NCBI RefSeq assembly: GCF_014697585.1
Contig: NZ_JACJSB010000003.1
Coordinates: 124,001 to 188,000 of the forward strand
DNA length: 64,000 nt
DNA from: Dolichospermum sp. FACHB-1091
Lineage (GTDB): Bacteria; Cyanobacteriota; Cyanobacteriia; Cyanobacteriales; Nostocaceae
Direction: 5' to 3'
Shown here: positions 17,499 through 25,828 of the stretch, piece by piece
How positions within the stretch are numbered: the first letter of the stretch is position 1
Layout: every line of letters begins with the position of its first letter
Notes under the pieces: generated by a model
The model's input: only the letters and a program-made list of their open reading frames with translations
Told to the model about the DNA's origin: nothing
Database searches by the model: none
Translations under genes and position numbers: made by a program

Positions 17499-18158
17499 TT
17501 AATTTTGAGGAGAGGAATTATTTTTTCCCGGTTTTACAGGTGCTTGCGGTAAAGTATTATTGGGAATTAAGATACCAGGAGTTATTCCCTTTCCTGGAAC
17601 AGGAGCTAAATTTGGGTTACCGGGTGGTAAAGAATTGAAGTTTCCTGGTGGGTTAATTCCTGGGTTGCTAGGATTATTAGGTATTACCGGAATAGGAATA
17701 GTAGGGAAGCTAGGTGAATTTGTCAGTGGTTGAGATGATCCGGGAATAATACCCAAGGATACTCGATTTCCTCCCACTTTTCGTAGCAAATCTAATGTTT
17801 CAATAACATCATTATAAGTTGCTGTACGTGACGCATTTAATACTAAAATACCCTCTGGATTTGTTTGGATATATTGCTTTAAACGCGATTCCAATTGCTC
17901 CCGACTTACAGGTTCTTTTTCTATATAGGTCATCCCCACAGCATCAATTGTCACGGGTAAAATGTTATTTTTAGTTTGGGAATTAGCAGCAGAGCTTGTA
18001 CCTGTACTAGCTTTAGGTAAATCAACATTAATTGCTTGTTGACGAGTAAATTGTAAAGCTGCTAATAAAAAGAATGTCAGAATACAAAAAACAACATCAA
18101 TTAAGGGGATAATTTGAATCTGAACGTCTTCACTGGGAGTGTCTAACTTAACTTTCAT
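17499..18158 (-). CDS. exbD: ExbD/TolR-family biopolymer transport protein
   Basis: 219 residues. Short cytoplasmic start ([20 protein letters not shown]), a single membrane helix beginning with the conserved Asp ([20 protein letters not shown], Asp at about 22, the proton-binding residue), then a periplasmic domain with [27 protein letters not shown] and [13 protein letters not shown]. After residue ~155 there is an unusually long Pro/Asn/Gly-rich tail ([20 protein letters not shown] and similar) not needed for the fold. The start overlaps the end of exbB by 11 bases, so they are co-translated. Together they form a proton-driven motor energising outer-membrane transport. Confidence 0.85.
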   Translation of the reverse strand: MKVKLDTPSEDVQIQIIPLIDVVFCILTFFLLAALQFTRQQAINVDLPKASTGTSSAANSQTKNNILPVTIDAVGMTYIEKEPVSREQLESRLKQYIQTNPEGILVLNASRTATYNDVIETLDLLRKVGGNRVSLGIIPGSSQPLTNSPSFPTIPIPVIPNNPSNPGINPPGNFNSLPPGNPNLAPVPGKGITPGILIPNNTLPQAPVKPGKNNSSPQN

Positions 18159-18933
18159 CTTCTTCTCCTGGTAAAGAGTTCAAGGGGGAATTATCAATTG
18201 TACCCTCTGACTCAATTACAGAATTGTCGGGAAATGATTTTCCATTTGAGACTATCCCTAAATTCATTTTATGAGGATCAGGAGGGTACTGACGGTAGAG
18301 TAATTCCAATTCATTTCCCGCTTTGTTGAAAACCTTAACTTGGTTAACAACAAAACTTTGAAATAGGCGGTAGAATACCAAACTACTAATTGCTACTATT
18401 AATCCTGCGGCTGTACTAATCAAAGATTCCCCAATCCCAGTTGTAACACCAGCAGCAGACTCTGTACCTAAATCACCAATACGAATTGAACTCAGGGAAT
18501 GAATCAAACCCAAGACTGTACCTAACAATCCTAGCAGGGGCGAGAGAGCAATTACAGCTTCTAAAAGTTTTTCCCCCCGTCGCATTCCTGCTATTTCGTC
18601 TGCTGCGGTTGATTCTAGCGCCAATCTAAAGGTTTCTGGATCGTTTTTCTTTAGACGTAAAGGTGCATATAAAAACCTACCAATAGGCTGATTTCTTGCT
18701 TTTTCAGCAATTGCTTCCGCTATTTCCCAATTTTCACCAGCAGCATCCAAAACACGATTAACTATTTGTGTTTCCTGGGTAAGAATCTGTAACCAGAACC
18801 AAAAACGTTCAAAAATCACACTTAGTGATAGCACTGATAAAACCAGCAAAGGCCACATAGAAGGACCACCCTTCTTGAACAAGTCAAAAACTATAGAGGT
18901 CCCGCTCTTATTCAACAAATCTGAAATATCCAC
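18148..18933 (-). CDS. exbB: ExbB/TolQ/MotA-family proton channel protein
   Basis: 261 residues. One N-terminal helix ([20 protein letters not shown]), a cytoplasmic segment, then two helices: [20 protein letters not shown] and [20 protein letters not shown], carrying the conserved G-T/S-polar residues of the ExbB family. The RFGRLY-like segment typical of TolQ is replaced by [20 protein letters not shown]. Operon partner is exbD directly downstream with 11-base overlap. TonB is not adjacent; a TonB-type protein must come from elsewhere. Likely energises TonB-dependent uptake in the outer membrane. Confidence 0.87.
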   Translation of the reverse strand: MDISDLLNKSGTSIVFDLFKKGGPSMWPLLVLSVLSLSVIFERFWFWLQILTQETQIVNRVLDAAGENWEIAEAIAEKARNQPIGRFLYAPLRLKKNDPETFRLALESTAADEIAGMRRGEKLLEAVIALSPLLGLLGTVLGLIHSLSSIRIGDLGTESAAGVTTGIGESLISTAAGLIVAISSLVFYRLFQSFVVNQVKVFNKAGNELELLYRQYPPDPHKMNLGIVSNGKSFPDNSVIESEGTIDNSPLNSLPGEEDES

Positions 18934-19121
18934 TGTTTTGGTTTCCTCACTCCATTACTAGTAATCAAAGCATTTTCATTTTAGAGATTAATGCAAAATT
19001 CACAAAATTTTCTAATTAATTGCTAAGAAGTAACATCTTCTATACACAATCTGACGGTTATTCCCACCGGGAGTTTAGAGGATTATTTGCCAAAATAAAA
19101 AAATCACTGGAGGTTAAGAGT

Positions 19122-19436
19122 ATGAACTTCTCAATTCAATCCCTGTATACATGGTATCGGAATACATTACGTAATCCTAAATACCGTTGGTGGGTAATTA
19201 TTGGTACTGTGGCCTATTTAATCAGCCCTTTGGATATTTCTCCGGATTTTATTCCTATTATTGGTCAAATTGATGATGTTTTCCTTGTAACTTTATTCGT
19301 TACTGAAGTTTCGGGATTAGTAATTGATGGTTGGAAGGCTAAAAAGGGGACTGTAGAAAATAGTACCAAAAATACATCTAGTTATACACCTCCGACTAGA
19401 GAAACTGTGGACGTTGATTCTGCTAAATTGCCTTAA
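19122..19436 (+). CDS. YkvA-family (DUF1232) small membrane protein
   Basis: 104 residues from ATG 19122, decided by a strong GGAGG ribosome site at 19109-19113; the longer TTG-started frame from 19020 is rejected. DUF1232 core: YRWWVIIGTVAYLISPLDIS followed by PDFIPIIGQIDDVFLVTLFV, the invariant PxDxxPDxxPxxGxxDD pattern of the family. The tail after residue 70 is hydrophilic. Function is unknown. Downstream begins a gene-free kilobase of repeats. Confidence 0.8.
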   Translation: MNFSIQSLYTWYRNTLRNPKYRWWVIIGTVAYLISPLDISPDFIPIIGQIDDVFLVTLFVTEVSGLVIDGWKAKKGTVENSTKNTSSYTPPTRETVDVDSAKLP

Positions 19437-19738
19437 GAGGATGTTTTAAAAGTATTGGGCGAATATAATATGGCTTCGCCTCCCGTCAGGGATACGCTAC
19501 TACACAAGCGAAGTCTACCCATTCCCGCGGTTCCGTAAGGGATACCTGAAACAATGAAAAATCAAGGCTTATAAACCCACGAAAGTGGGTATTGTATGTT
19601 TAGCTGCGTCCGTGTAGCGTGCTGGAAGCATCTTTCTAATCGAAAATAAACGTATAAATTTAGACCGACTTACCCTTCAACTTCGTGAGGTACGAAAATA
19701 CCCATTAACCTAAAATATTCCGTATCTGACACGCTTTT
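19437..19738. other. Gene-free stretch of nested small dispersed repeats
   Basis: Mosaic of short palindromic pieces: ATGGCTTCGCCTCCCGTCAG GGATACG, GCGGTTCCGTAAGGGATACC, the hairpin AACCCACGAAAGTGGGTATT and GCTGCGTCCGTGTAGCGTGC. These match the style of known Nostocales small dispersed repeats. GATGTTTTAAAAGTATT right after the ykvA stop also occurs after the TPM gene stop at about 3777. No open frame of coding character. Confidence 0.6.
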
Positions 19739-19807
19739 ATTTTAAGTCAATAGTCGATAAATACCAATATCTTAATTATTTGATGATAGTTCTTCCTCGT
19801 CGGTTTT

Positions 19808-19836
19808 ATAGTAACATTTTTAAAATTAATTGTCAA
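19808..19836 (-). promoter_or_regulatory. Repeat promoter, unit 1
   Basis: Minus strand: -35 TTGACA at 19836-19831, spacer exactly 17, -10 TACTAT at 19813-19808. Transcription would run leftward into the gene-free stretch after ykvA. Confidence 0.55.
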
Positions 19837-19981
19837 GCCTTAATTCTGCTTTTTTCGCGGGCTTTGATGAGGAGATAAATTAACCACGAAGTCACGAAGG
19901 ACACGAAGGTAAGAGGTTTTCCAGGGTTTTTCTCTGTTGTTGAACTTTATTATTTGGTGATAGTTCTTCCTTGTCGGTTCT

Positions 19982-20010
19982 ATAATAACATTTTTAAAAT
20001 TAATTGTCAA
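19982..20010 (-). promoter_or_regulatory. Repeat promoter, unit 2
   Basis: Minus strand: TTGACA at 20010-20005, spacer 17, TATTAT at 19987-19982, the best -10 of the array. Confidence 0.6.
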
Positions 20011-20155
20011 GCCCTAAATCTGCTTTTTTCGCGGGATTTGATGAGGAGATAAATTAACCACGAAGTCACGAAGAACAGGAAGGTAAGAGGTTTTCCAGGG
20101 TTTTTCTCTGTTGTTGAACTTTATTATTTGGTGATAGTTCTTCCTCGCCGATTGT

Positions 20156-20184
20156 ATGGTAACATTTTTAAAATCAATTGTCAA
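20156..20184 (-). promoter_or_regulatory. Repeat promoter, unit 3
   Basis: Minus strand: TTGACA at 20184-20179, spacer 17, TACCAT at 20161-20156. Leader reads CAATCGGCGAGGAAGAACTA, differing from its neighbours while the AGGAAGAAC block is unchanged. Confidence 0.5.
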
Positions 20185-20329
20185 CCCCTAATTCTACTTT
20201 TTTCGCGGGATTTGATGAGGAGATAAATTAACCACGAAGTCACGAAGAACAGGAAGGTAAGAGGTTTTTTAGGGTTTTTCTCTGTTGTTGAACTTTATTA
20301 TTTGATGATAGTTCTTCCTCGTCGGTTCT

Positions 20330-20358
20330 ATGATAACATTTTTAAAATTAATTGTCAA
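20330..20358 (-). promoter_or_regulatory. Repeat promoter, unit 4
   Basis: Minus strand: TTGACA at 20358-20353, spacer 17, TATCAT at 20335-20330. Confidence 0.55.
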
Positions 20359-20438
20359 GCCCTAAATCTGCTTTTTTCGCGGGCTTTGATGAAGAGTTAA
20401 ATTAACCATGAGGTAATGAAGGAGATGATAGTTAGATG

Positions 20439-20828
20439 CTACGATAAATATTGTTCTGCTTCTAGCTTCAATTTATCCCCTTCCAAAAGCAACTGGTCAA
20501 TATAATCTTTAATATCCATGTAAGGTTGTCTCAAGCTAATTTTTTCTGACTGAATAGCCCTTCTGGTACTTTGTCTTAATTGACCTGCTAATTTACGTTT
20601 ACCAAATAAATCTAAAGCAACAGAGACGATACTATCAGGGGTAGTTTGTGTAGCTTGTTGATTAATTTCTCGAATAGCTAAATTCACCTCTTTTTTAATA
20701 GCTCGTAGTTGTTTTTGAATTAAGCTGATATTTTTGACTTGTAATTTCACTGATTTTGGATGATCTAAAGTTAAAGTCATTTGTTGCTTTAGTTGATAAA
20801 TTTGGAGTTGGGTTTCTTGTAAATCCAT
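20439..20828 (-). CDS. Orphan helical protein between the two repeat arrays
   Basis: 129 residues from ATG 20828 (MDLQETQLQIYQLKQQMTLT); an ATG four codons upstream is also possible. Almost wholly alpha-helical and charged, with a coiled-coil-like start (LQIYQLKQQM), KNISLIQKQLRAIKKEVNLA IREINQQ, the segment SIVSVALDLFGKRKLAGQLR and a C-terminal DYIDQLLLEGDKLKLEAEQY. No signal, no membrane helix, no motif I recognise. Both flanks are the 174-bp repeats, and the promoters in array 2 point toward this gene, the nearest about 210 bases upstream, so they may drive it. Its place beside a restriction enzyme suggests accessory DNA, but no function can be assigned. Confidence 0.55.
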   Translation of the reverse strand: MDLQETQLQIYQLKQQMTLTLDHPKSVKLQVKNISLIQKQLRAIKKEVNLAIREINQQATQTTPDSIVSVALDLFGKRKLAGQLRQSTRRAIQSEKISLRQPYMDIKDYIDQLLLEGDKLKLEAEQYLS

Positions 20829-21032
20829 ATTTACGACCATTTCTGTTAGCTACTGGGTTTAAGTCTTTTATTAATTGGTTTAACTTCACAACCAATAGCT
20901 TCATTACAGCGATTCCTAAATAGCGATCGCATTTTGTCTTTGGTTTAATGAACCTATACCACAGTCTCTTATTTTAAGTCAATAAATACCAATCTCTTAA
21001 TTATTTGATGATAGTTCTTCCTCGTCGGTTCT

Positions 21033-21061
21033 ATGATAACACATTTAAAATTAATTGTCAA
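21033..21061 (-). promoter_or_regulatory. Repeat promoter, unit 5, facing the orphan gene
   Basis: Minus strand: TTGACA at 21061-21056, spacer 17, TATCAT at 21038-21033. Transcription from here runs toward the orphan gene at 20828. Confidence 0.55.
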
Positions 21062-21206
21062 GCCCTAAATCTGCTTTTTTCGCGGGCTTTGATGAGGAGA
21101 TAAATTAACCACGAAGTCACGAAGAACAGGAAGGTAAGAGGTTTTCCAGGGTTTTTCTCTGTTGTTGAACTTTATTATTTGGTGATAGTTCTTCCTTGTC
21201 GGTTCT

Positions 21207-21235
21207 ATAATAACATTTTTAAAATCAATTGTCAA
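21207..21235 (-). promoter_or_regulatory. Repeat promoter, unit 6
   Basis: Minus strand: TTGACA at 21235-21230, spacer 17, TATTAT at 21212-21207. Points away from the restriction gene that starts at 21335. Confidence 0.55.
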
Positions 21236-21334
21236 CCCCTAATTCTACTTTTTTCGCGCGACTTGCTGGGGAAATTAAATGTTATTTTTGTAATTATTGA
21301 CAGGTTGGGTATCTTGTTGTTCGGAAAAAAAACT

Positions 21335-24019
21335 ATGACATCATCAACACCAGAAAGTTTATCTAAATTCGTCCAATTTTGCAACCAACACATCACCGGA
21401 CAGGAACGTAAAGAAGCACAAACTTTTCTTGACCGATTTTTTCGGGCTTTTGGTCATGAAGGTGCTTTGGAGGCTGGTGCGAAATATGAGGAAGCTATTA
21501 AAAAAGGTAGTAAATCTGGAAAAACGGGTTTTGCTGATTTGGTTTGGAAACCTCGCGTTTTAATTGAAATGAAAAAGCGCGGAGAAGACCTAAATAAACA
21601 TTATTCCCAAGCATTTGATTATTGGACTAGGTTAGTTCCTAACCGTCCTAAATATGTGATCTTATGTAATTTTGATCAATTCTGGATTTTTGATTTTGAT
21701 ATTCAGATAGATACACCTGTAGATAAAATCTCCCTTGAGGAACTACCAGCACGGTCGGGAGCGTTGGCTTTTATGGAATTAGGTCAAAAAACTCCTATAT
21801 TCCAAAATAACCAGGTGGAAGTGACGGAAAGGGCTGCTCGTCGTATGGGAGAGTTATTATTAGAGTTGGAAGCTAGGGGTATTGAAAAGTTAACAGCACA
21901 GCGGTTTGTTTTACAATGTGTGTTGGCTATGTTTGCGGAAGATAGACAGTTGTTACCCCGTGATTTGTTTGTTTCTTGTGTTCAAGATTGTATGAATGGG
22001 TCAAGTTCCTATGATCTTTTAGGTGGTTTGTTTCGGGAAATGAATCTACCGGGGAAAACTCCTGCGGGACGTTATCAAGGTGTAGATTATTTTAATGGGG
22101 GTTTATTTTCTCGCATTGACCCCATTGAATTAACTAGGGAAGAATTAAATTTTTTAGATGTTTCTGCGCGGGAGAATTGGAGTAAGGTCCGTCCGGCGAT
22201 TTTTGGGAATTTATTTGAGGGAACGGTAGATAAGAAAGAACGTCACGCGAAGGGAATTCATTATACTTCTGAGGGAGATATTATGAAAATTGTCCGTCCC
22301 ACAATTAGTCGTTATTGGGAGGATAAAATTGAGGAAGCAAATACAGTTAAGGAATTGGGAAAATTACAGATAGAATTACAAGGTTATCGGGTTTTGGACC
22401 CTGCTTGTGGTTCGGGAAATTTTCTTTATATAGCATATCAGCAATTGAAAAGAGTGGAAAGAATGCTTTTAGAAAAAATCCAGTCTTTGAATGGGTCTAA
22501 AAGTCAACAAATGGAAATGGGTTTGGTAACACCTTTACAGTTTTATGGTATGGATACAAATCCTTTTGCTGTGGAATTAGCGCGGGTAACTTTGATGATA
22601 GCGCGGAAAATTGCGATTGATGATTTATGTTTAACTGAACCTGCTTTACCTTTGGATACTTTGGATGATAATATTGTTTGTCAAGATGCTTTGTTTGGTG
22701 AATGGGTCAAAGCTAATGCTATTATTGGAAATCCACCGTTTTTAGGTGGTAAAAACATGAGAATGGATTTGAATGATGAATATGTAGATAGAATTTTTCA
22801 ACGTTTTCCGAAAGTTAAAGATGTAGATTTTTGTGCTTATTGGTTTCGGTTGGCTCATGATAAAATTGATGAGAAGGGTAGAGTTGGTTTGGTTGGTACT
22901 AATTCTATAAGTCAAGGTAAAAGTAGAATTGCGGCTTTAGATTATATTACTCAAAATGGTGGTTATATTCATGAGGCTGTTTCTACACAACCTTGGTCTG
23001 GTGCTGCGAAGGTTCATGTGAGTATTATTAATTGGTGTAAGGATAAACCGCGAAAATATTATTTAGATGATCTTGTAGTTTCACAAATCAATTCTTCTCT
23101 AAAATCTAGTGTTGATGTTTCTCAAGCTGTGCGGTTAAAAGTAAATCTCAATAAATGCTTTCAGGGTGTAATTCCTGTGGGAAAAGGATTTTTTGTAACT
23201 GAACAACAGGTTACAGATTGGATAAAAACAGATGTAAAAAATCAAGATGTTCTTAAACAATCTATTTCAGCACAAGATTTAACAGATAATCCTCATGGTA
23301 CACCGAAAAGATGGATTATTGATTTTAATGATATGAGTCTTGAGGATGCTAGTGATTATCAATTACCTTTTGAACACATTAAAACCTATGTTAAATATGA
23401 ACGTGATAGTAATCGTAGAGATGTTACCAGAATGAATTGGTGGAAATATGGTGAAAAAAGACCAGCAATGAGAACAGCATTATCTACTTTATCATTTTAT
23501 TTTGCAGTTCCTTGTCATTCTAAATGGTTTATTTTTTCACGAGTTAATAAAGATTGGCTACCTAATAACTCTATTACTGTTCTCGCATTAGATGATTTTT
23601 ATATCCTTGGTATTCTCACATCTAACGTACATCGTGTTTGGGTAAAAGCGCAAAGTTCGACTTTAAAAGGTGACACTCGTTACACTCACAACACTTGTTT
23701 TGAAACCTTCCCCTTTCCGCAAACAGTAGATATCAACCTAGTCCAACAAATTCGCACTAAAACAGAAGAACTACATGAATATCGTAGTCAACAAATGGAA
23801 ACCAAACAATGGGGAATCACTACATTATATAATAAATTTTTCACCGAACCGAGCAGTCAACTTTATAAACTACATCAACAACTGGATAAACTGGTAATGT
23901 CAGCTTATCAATTCAACCCAGAAGATGATATTTTAGAAAGACTGCTGCTATTAAATTTAGAATTAGCTGAAAAAGAAAAACAGGGAATTAAAATTATTGG
24001 ACCAGAAATAGCAAATTAG
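21335..24019 (+). CDS. MmeI-family (type IIL) restriction-modification enzyme
   Basis: 894 residues from ATG 21335, close to MmeI length (~919); the open frame upstream to 21179 only reads through repeat array 2. N-terminal nuclease: Asp68 followed by E78-M-K80 in FADLVWKPRVLIEMKKRG, matching the D-X9-ExK of MmeI-type enzymes. Helical connector about 150-345. Methyltransferase: motif I LDPACGSGNFL at 354-364 and catalytic motif IV NPPF at 466-469, giving N6-adenine methylation. Target recognition and C-terminal region about 620-880 (ETFPFPQTVD near 788). One chain both cuts and protects DNA, so no partner gene is needed. Recognition site cannot be read from sequence. Sits in a repeat-rich island, consistent with transfer. 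Confidence 0.88.
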   Translation: MTSSTPESLSKFVQFCNQHITGQERKEAQTFLDRFFRAFGHEGALEAGAKYEEAIKKGSKSGKTGFADLVWKPRVLIEMKKRGEDLNKHYSQAFDYWTRLVPNRPKYVILCNFDQFWIFDFDIQIDTPVDKISLEELPARSGALAFMELGQKTPIFQNNQVEVTERAARRMGELLLELEARGIEKLTAQRFVLQCVLAMFAEDRQLLPRDLFVSCVQDCMNGSSSYDLLGGLFREMNLPGKTPAGRYQGVDYFNGGLFSRIDPIELTREELNFLDVSARENWSKVRPAIFGNLFEGTVDKKERHAKGIHYTSEGDIMKIVRPTISRYWEDKIEEANTVKELGKLQIELQGYRVLDPACGSGNFLYIAYQQLKRVERMLLEKIQSLNGSKSQQMEMGLVTPLQFYGMDTNPFAVELARVTLMIARKIAIDDLCLTEPALPLDTLDDNIVCQDALFGEWVKANAIIGNPPFLGGKNMRMDLNDEYVDRIFQRFPKVKDVDFCAYWFRLAHDKIDEKGRVGLVGTNSISQGKSRIAALDYITQNGGYIHEAVSTQPWSGAAKVHVSIINWCKDKPRKYYLDDLVVSQINSSLKSSVDVSQAVRLKVNLNKCFQGVIPVGKGFFVTEQQVTDWIKTDVKNQDVLKQSISAQDLTDNPHGTPKRWIIDFNDMSLEDASDYQLPFEHIKTYVKYERDSNRRDVTRMNWWKYGEKRPAMRTALSTLSFYFAVPCHSKWFIFSRVNKDWLPNNSITVLALDDFYILGILTSNVHRVWVKAQSSTLKGDTRYTHNTCFETFPFPQTVDINLVQQIRTKTEELHEYRSQQMETKQWGITTLYNKFFTEPSSQLYKLHQQLDKLVMSAYQFNPEDDILERLLLLNLELAEKEKQGIKIIGPEIAN

Positions 24020-24029
24020 TAGTAAGTAT

Positions 24030-24100
24030 GTAGGGTGCGTTAGAAGCGTTAAAAGATGATAAAATCAACTATTAAATAAAATCCGCGAGGTAACGCACCA
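24030..24100. repeat. GTAGGGTGCGTTA inverted-repeat element
   Basis: Left TAGGGTGCGTTAGAAGCG, right CGCGAGGTAACGCACC: the GGTGCGTTA/TAACGCACC ends are inverted. A related but decayed piece is at about 59623-59683 (GTAGGGTGC...GACGCACCAA), and the same GGTGCGTTACGCA motif sits in the 62-bp duplication that follows. Confidence 0.6.
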
Positions 24101-24106
24101 AATTTA

Positions 24107-24186
24107 CAGTAGAGTTCAACTTTATGAGGTACAAAAATACTCCACCCCTTCAAGTAAGGGGTGTACCTCATAAACCTAATAGGCTG
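24107..24186. mobile_element. 80-bp MITE of the CAG/GAGGTACA family, short member
   Basis: Flanked by TA on both sides. Inverted ends CAGTAGAGTTCAACTTTATG AGGTACA and TGTACCTCATAAACCTAATA GGCTG. Same terminal pattern (CAG... TTATGAGGTACA) as the two 151-bp members at 26232 and 61917, but with a different, shorter centre containing ACCCCTTCAAGTAAGGGGT. Confidence 0.65.
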
Positions 24187-24307
24187 TATAATAATAAACC
24201 TATAGATTCAGGTGCGTTACGCAATGCTTACACACCCTACTATTTCTGTATAATAATAAACCTATAGATTCAGGTGCGTTACGCAATGCTTACACACCCT
24301 ACTATTT
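24184..24307. repeat. Perfect 62-bp tandem duplication
   Basis: Unit 24184-24245 (starts CTGTATAATAATAAACCTAT, contains GGTGCGTTACGCAATGCTTA) is repeated base for base at 24246-24307. No mismatch between copies, so the duplication is recent. It begins at the right end of the 80-bp MITE. Confidence 0.95.
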
Positions 24308-24460
24308 CAGGACTTACTCTTTGCGCTTTCGCGTCTCTGCGGGAGATAAAACTTTTCAATTCCGACCAAAAGCAGATCAGATCAAGTTAACTGCACAAAT
24401 TACCACCAAAAATAGGTAAAAATAAAAAAAAGGATCTTTGTATAACCAATACAGTTTTTC

Positions 24461-25828
24461 ATGGAAATCAACTTTAACGTTCCCTTATTGGCTACAGCCA
24501 CAGAAACAGCAGATAGTTCCATGGTATTAGCGGCCGTACTATTGAGTTTAGTCGTGATTTACTTTGCCAGCAAGGTGGGGGGGGAATTATCCAACAAAAT
24601 CGGTTTACCAGCGGTTTTAGGTGAACTTGTCGGGGGTGTGGTTATCGGTGTCTCTGTACTGCATTTGTTGATATTCCCTGAAGGTGGTACAGACGCTGCT
24701 AATTCTTTGATTATGTCCTTTTTGCAAATCACCGCTGGGTTAAGTCCAGAAGCGACACCACAGGTATTTGCAGCCCAGTCTGAGGTGATTTCGGTTTTAT
24801 CAGAATTGGGTGTGATTATCCTCTTGTTTGAAATTGGCTTAGAGTCTAATCTCAAAGACCTTATGGCCGTGGGTATTCAGGCTTTTGTTGTGGCTACCGT
24901 GGGGGTGATAGTTCCCTTTGCTGCGGGAACTGTGGGGTTAATGACAATATTTGGTGTTAGTGCTATACCTGCTATTTTCGCTGGTGCGGCCTTAACTGCA
25001 ACTAGTATTGGAATTACGTCTAAAGTGCTTTCGGAAATAGGTCGCTTAAATTCTAAAGAGGGACAGATTATCCTGGGTGCTGCGGTTATTGATGATGTTT
25101 TGGGAATTATCGTGCTGGCTGTAGTTGCTAGTTTAGCTAAAGATGGCGCGGTTGATGTCGGTAATGTGGTTTATTTAATTATTAGCGCCAGTGCTTTTTT
25201 GATTGGGGCGGTGGTTTTTGGTAATGTATTTAATAAATCCTTTGTGGCGATCGCTGATAAACTTAAAACTAGAGGGGAATTAGTCATCCCGGCCTTCATT
25301 TTTGCCATAATCATGTCTTACCTAGCCTCTGTCATCCATTTAGAGGCAATTCTGGGAGCTTTTGCTGCTGGTTTAGTTCTCGAAGAAACGGACAAACGCA
25401 AGGAATTACAAAAGCAAGTTATCCCCATTGCGGATATGCTAGTTCCAGTTTTCTTTGTGACTGTGGGAGCAAAAACTGATTTAGGAGTCTTAAACCCAGC
25501 CATTCCCACAAATCAAGAAGCCTTAATCATGGCAACTTTCCTGATTACCGTCGCCATTATTGGTAAAGTGGTGACAGGACTAACAGTATTTGGTCAACCG
25601 GGAATTAATCGCTTGGCTATTGGTGTAGGAATGATTCCCAGGGGTGAAGTAGGTTTAGTATTCGCTGGTGTAGGTGCTGCTAGTGGTGTCCTTTCCAAAC
25701 CACTAGGGGCAGCAATCATTATGATGGTGATTATTACCACATTTATCGCTCCTCCCCTGTTAAGAATCGTATTTCCCGAATCAAACACTACAGCCAACTT
25801 AGATAGTAAAACTGAAAAACTATTATAG
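24461..25828 (+). CDS. nhaS3: Na+/H+ antiporter of the CPA2 family (NhaS3-like)
   Basis: 455 residues, about 12 membrane helices. Conserved features: GLPAVLGELVGGVVIGVSVL near the N-terminus, VIILLFEIGLESNLKDL (residues about 116-132), TATSIGITSKVLSEIGRLNS and the ion-binding GAAVIDDVLGIIVLAV segment with adjacent acidic pair (about 207-222). The N-terminus (MEINFNVPLLATATETADSS) and overall length resemble cyanobacterial NhaS3, which exchanges Na+ for H+ at the thylakoid membrane; a generic KefB-like exchanger is the alternative. Fills pH/ion balance roles. No obvious operon partner. Confidence 0.8.
   Translation: MEINFNVPLLATATETADSSMVLAAVLLSLVVIYFASKVGGELSNKIGLPAVLGELVGGVVIGVSVLHLLIFPEGGTDAANSLIMSFLQITAGLSPEATPQVFAAQSEVISVLSELGVIILLFEIGLESNLKDLMAVGIQAFVVATVGVIVPFAAGTVGLMTIFGVSAIPAIFAGAALTATSIGITSKVLSEIGRLNSKEGQIILGAAVIDDVLGIIVLAVVASLAKDGAVDVGNVVYLIISASAFLIGAVVFGNVFNKSFVAIADKLKTRGELVIPAFIFAIIMSYLASVIHLEAILGAFAAGLVLEETDKRKELQKQVIPIADMLVPVFFVTVGAKTDLGVLNPAIPTNQEALIMATFLITVAIIGKVVTGLTVFGQPGINRLAIGVGMIPRGEVGLVFAGVGAASGVLSKPLGAAIIMMVIITTFIAPPLLRIVFPESNTTANLDSKTEKLL

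Larger units (their letters stand above)
19739..20400 (-). repeat. Tandem array 1 of a 174-bp unit, each with a consensus-like promoter
   Basis: The marker GATAGTTCTTCC begins at 19785, 19959, 20133 and 20307, an exact 174-bp period; the fourth unit is incomplete and diverged at its right side. On the minus strand each unit contains TTGACA, 17 bases, then TACTAT, TATTAT, TACCAT or TATCAT, followed by a leader with CCGA-C-AGGAAGAACTATC. Each unit also contains AACCACGAAGTCACGAAG and CTCTGTTGTTGAACTTTATT. The variation keeps the TA--AT -10 positions. No open frame or clear terminator inside the unit. Confidence 0.9.
20968..21265 (-). repeat. Tandem array 2 of the 174-bp unit
   Basis: Second array, with GATAGTTCTTCC at 21010 and 21184 (again 174 apart). 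Its left border ATTTTAAGTCAATA and the following AATACCAATCTCTTAATTAT match the left border of array 1 at 19739-19784, so a larger segment was duplicated around the orphan gene. The right end runs to about 70 bases before the MmeI-like gene start. Confidence 0.88.

Noticed and set aside
17447-17638. Plus-strand open frame opposite exbD
   Set aside because: Antisense to the Pro/Asn-rich tail of exbD and without a ribosome site.
20695-20904. 69-residue minus-strand frame overlapping the orphan gene
   Set aside because: Overlaps the longer 129-residue frame; composition is less protein-like and has no better start.
19739-21265. CRISPR array
   Set aside because: The period is 174 bp and the segments between identical blocks are conserved, not unique spacers; no cas genes are present.
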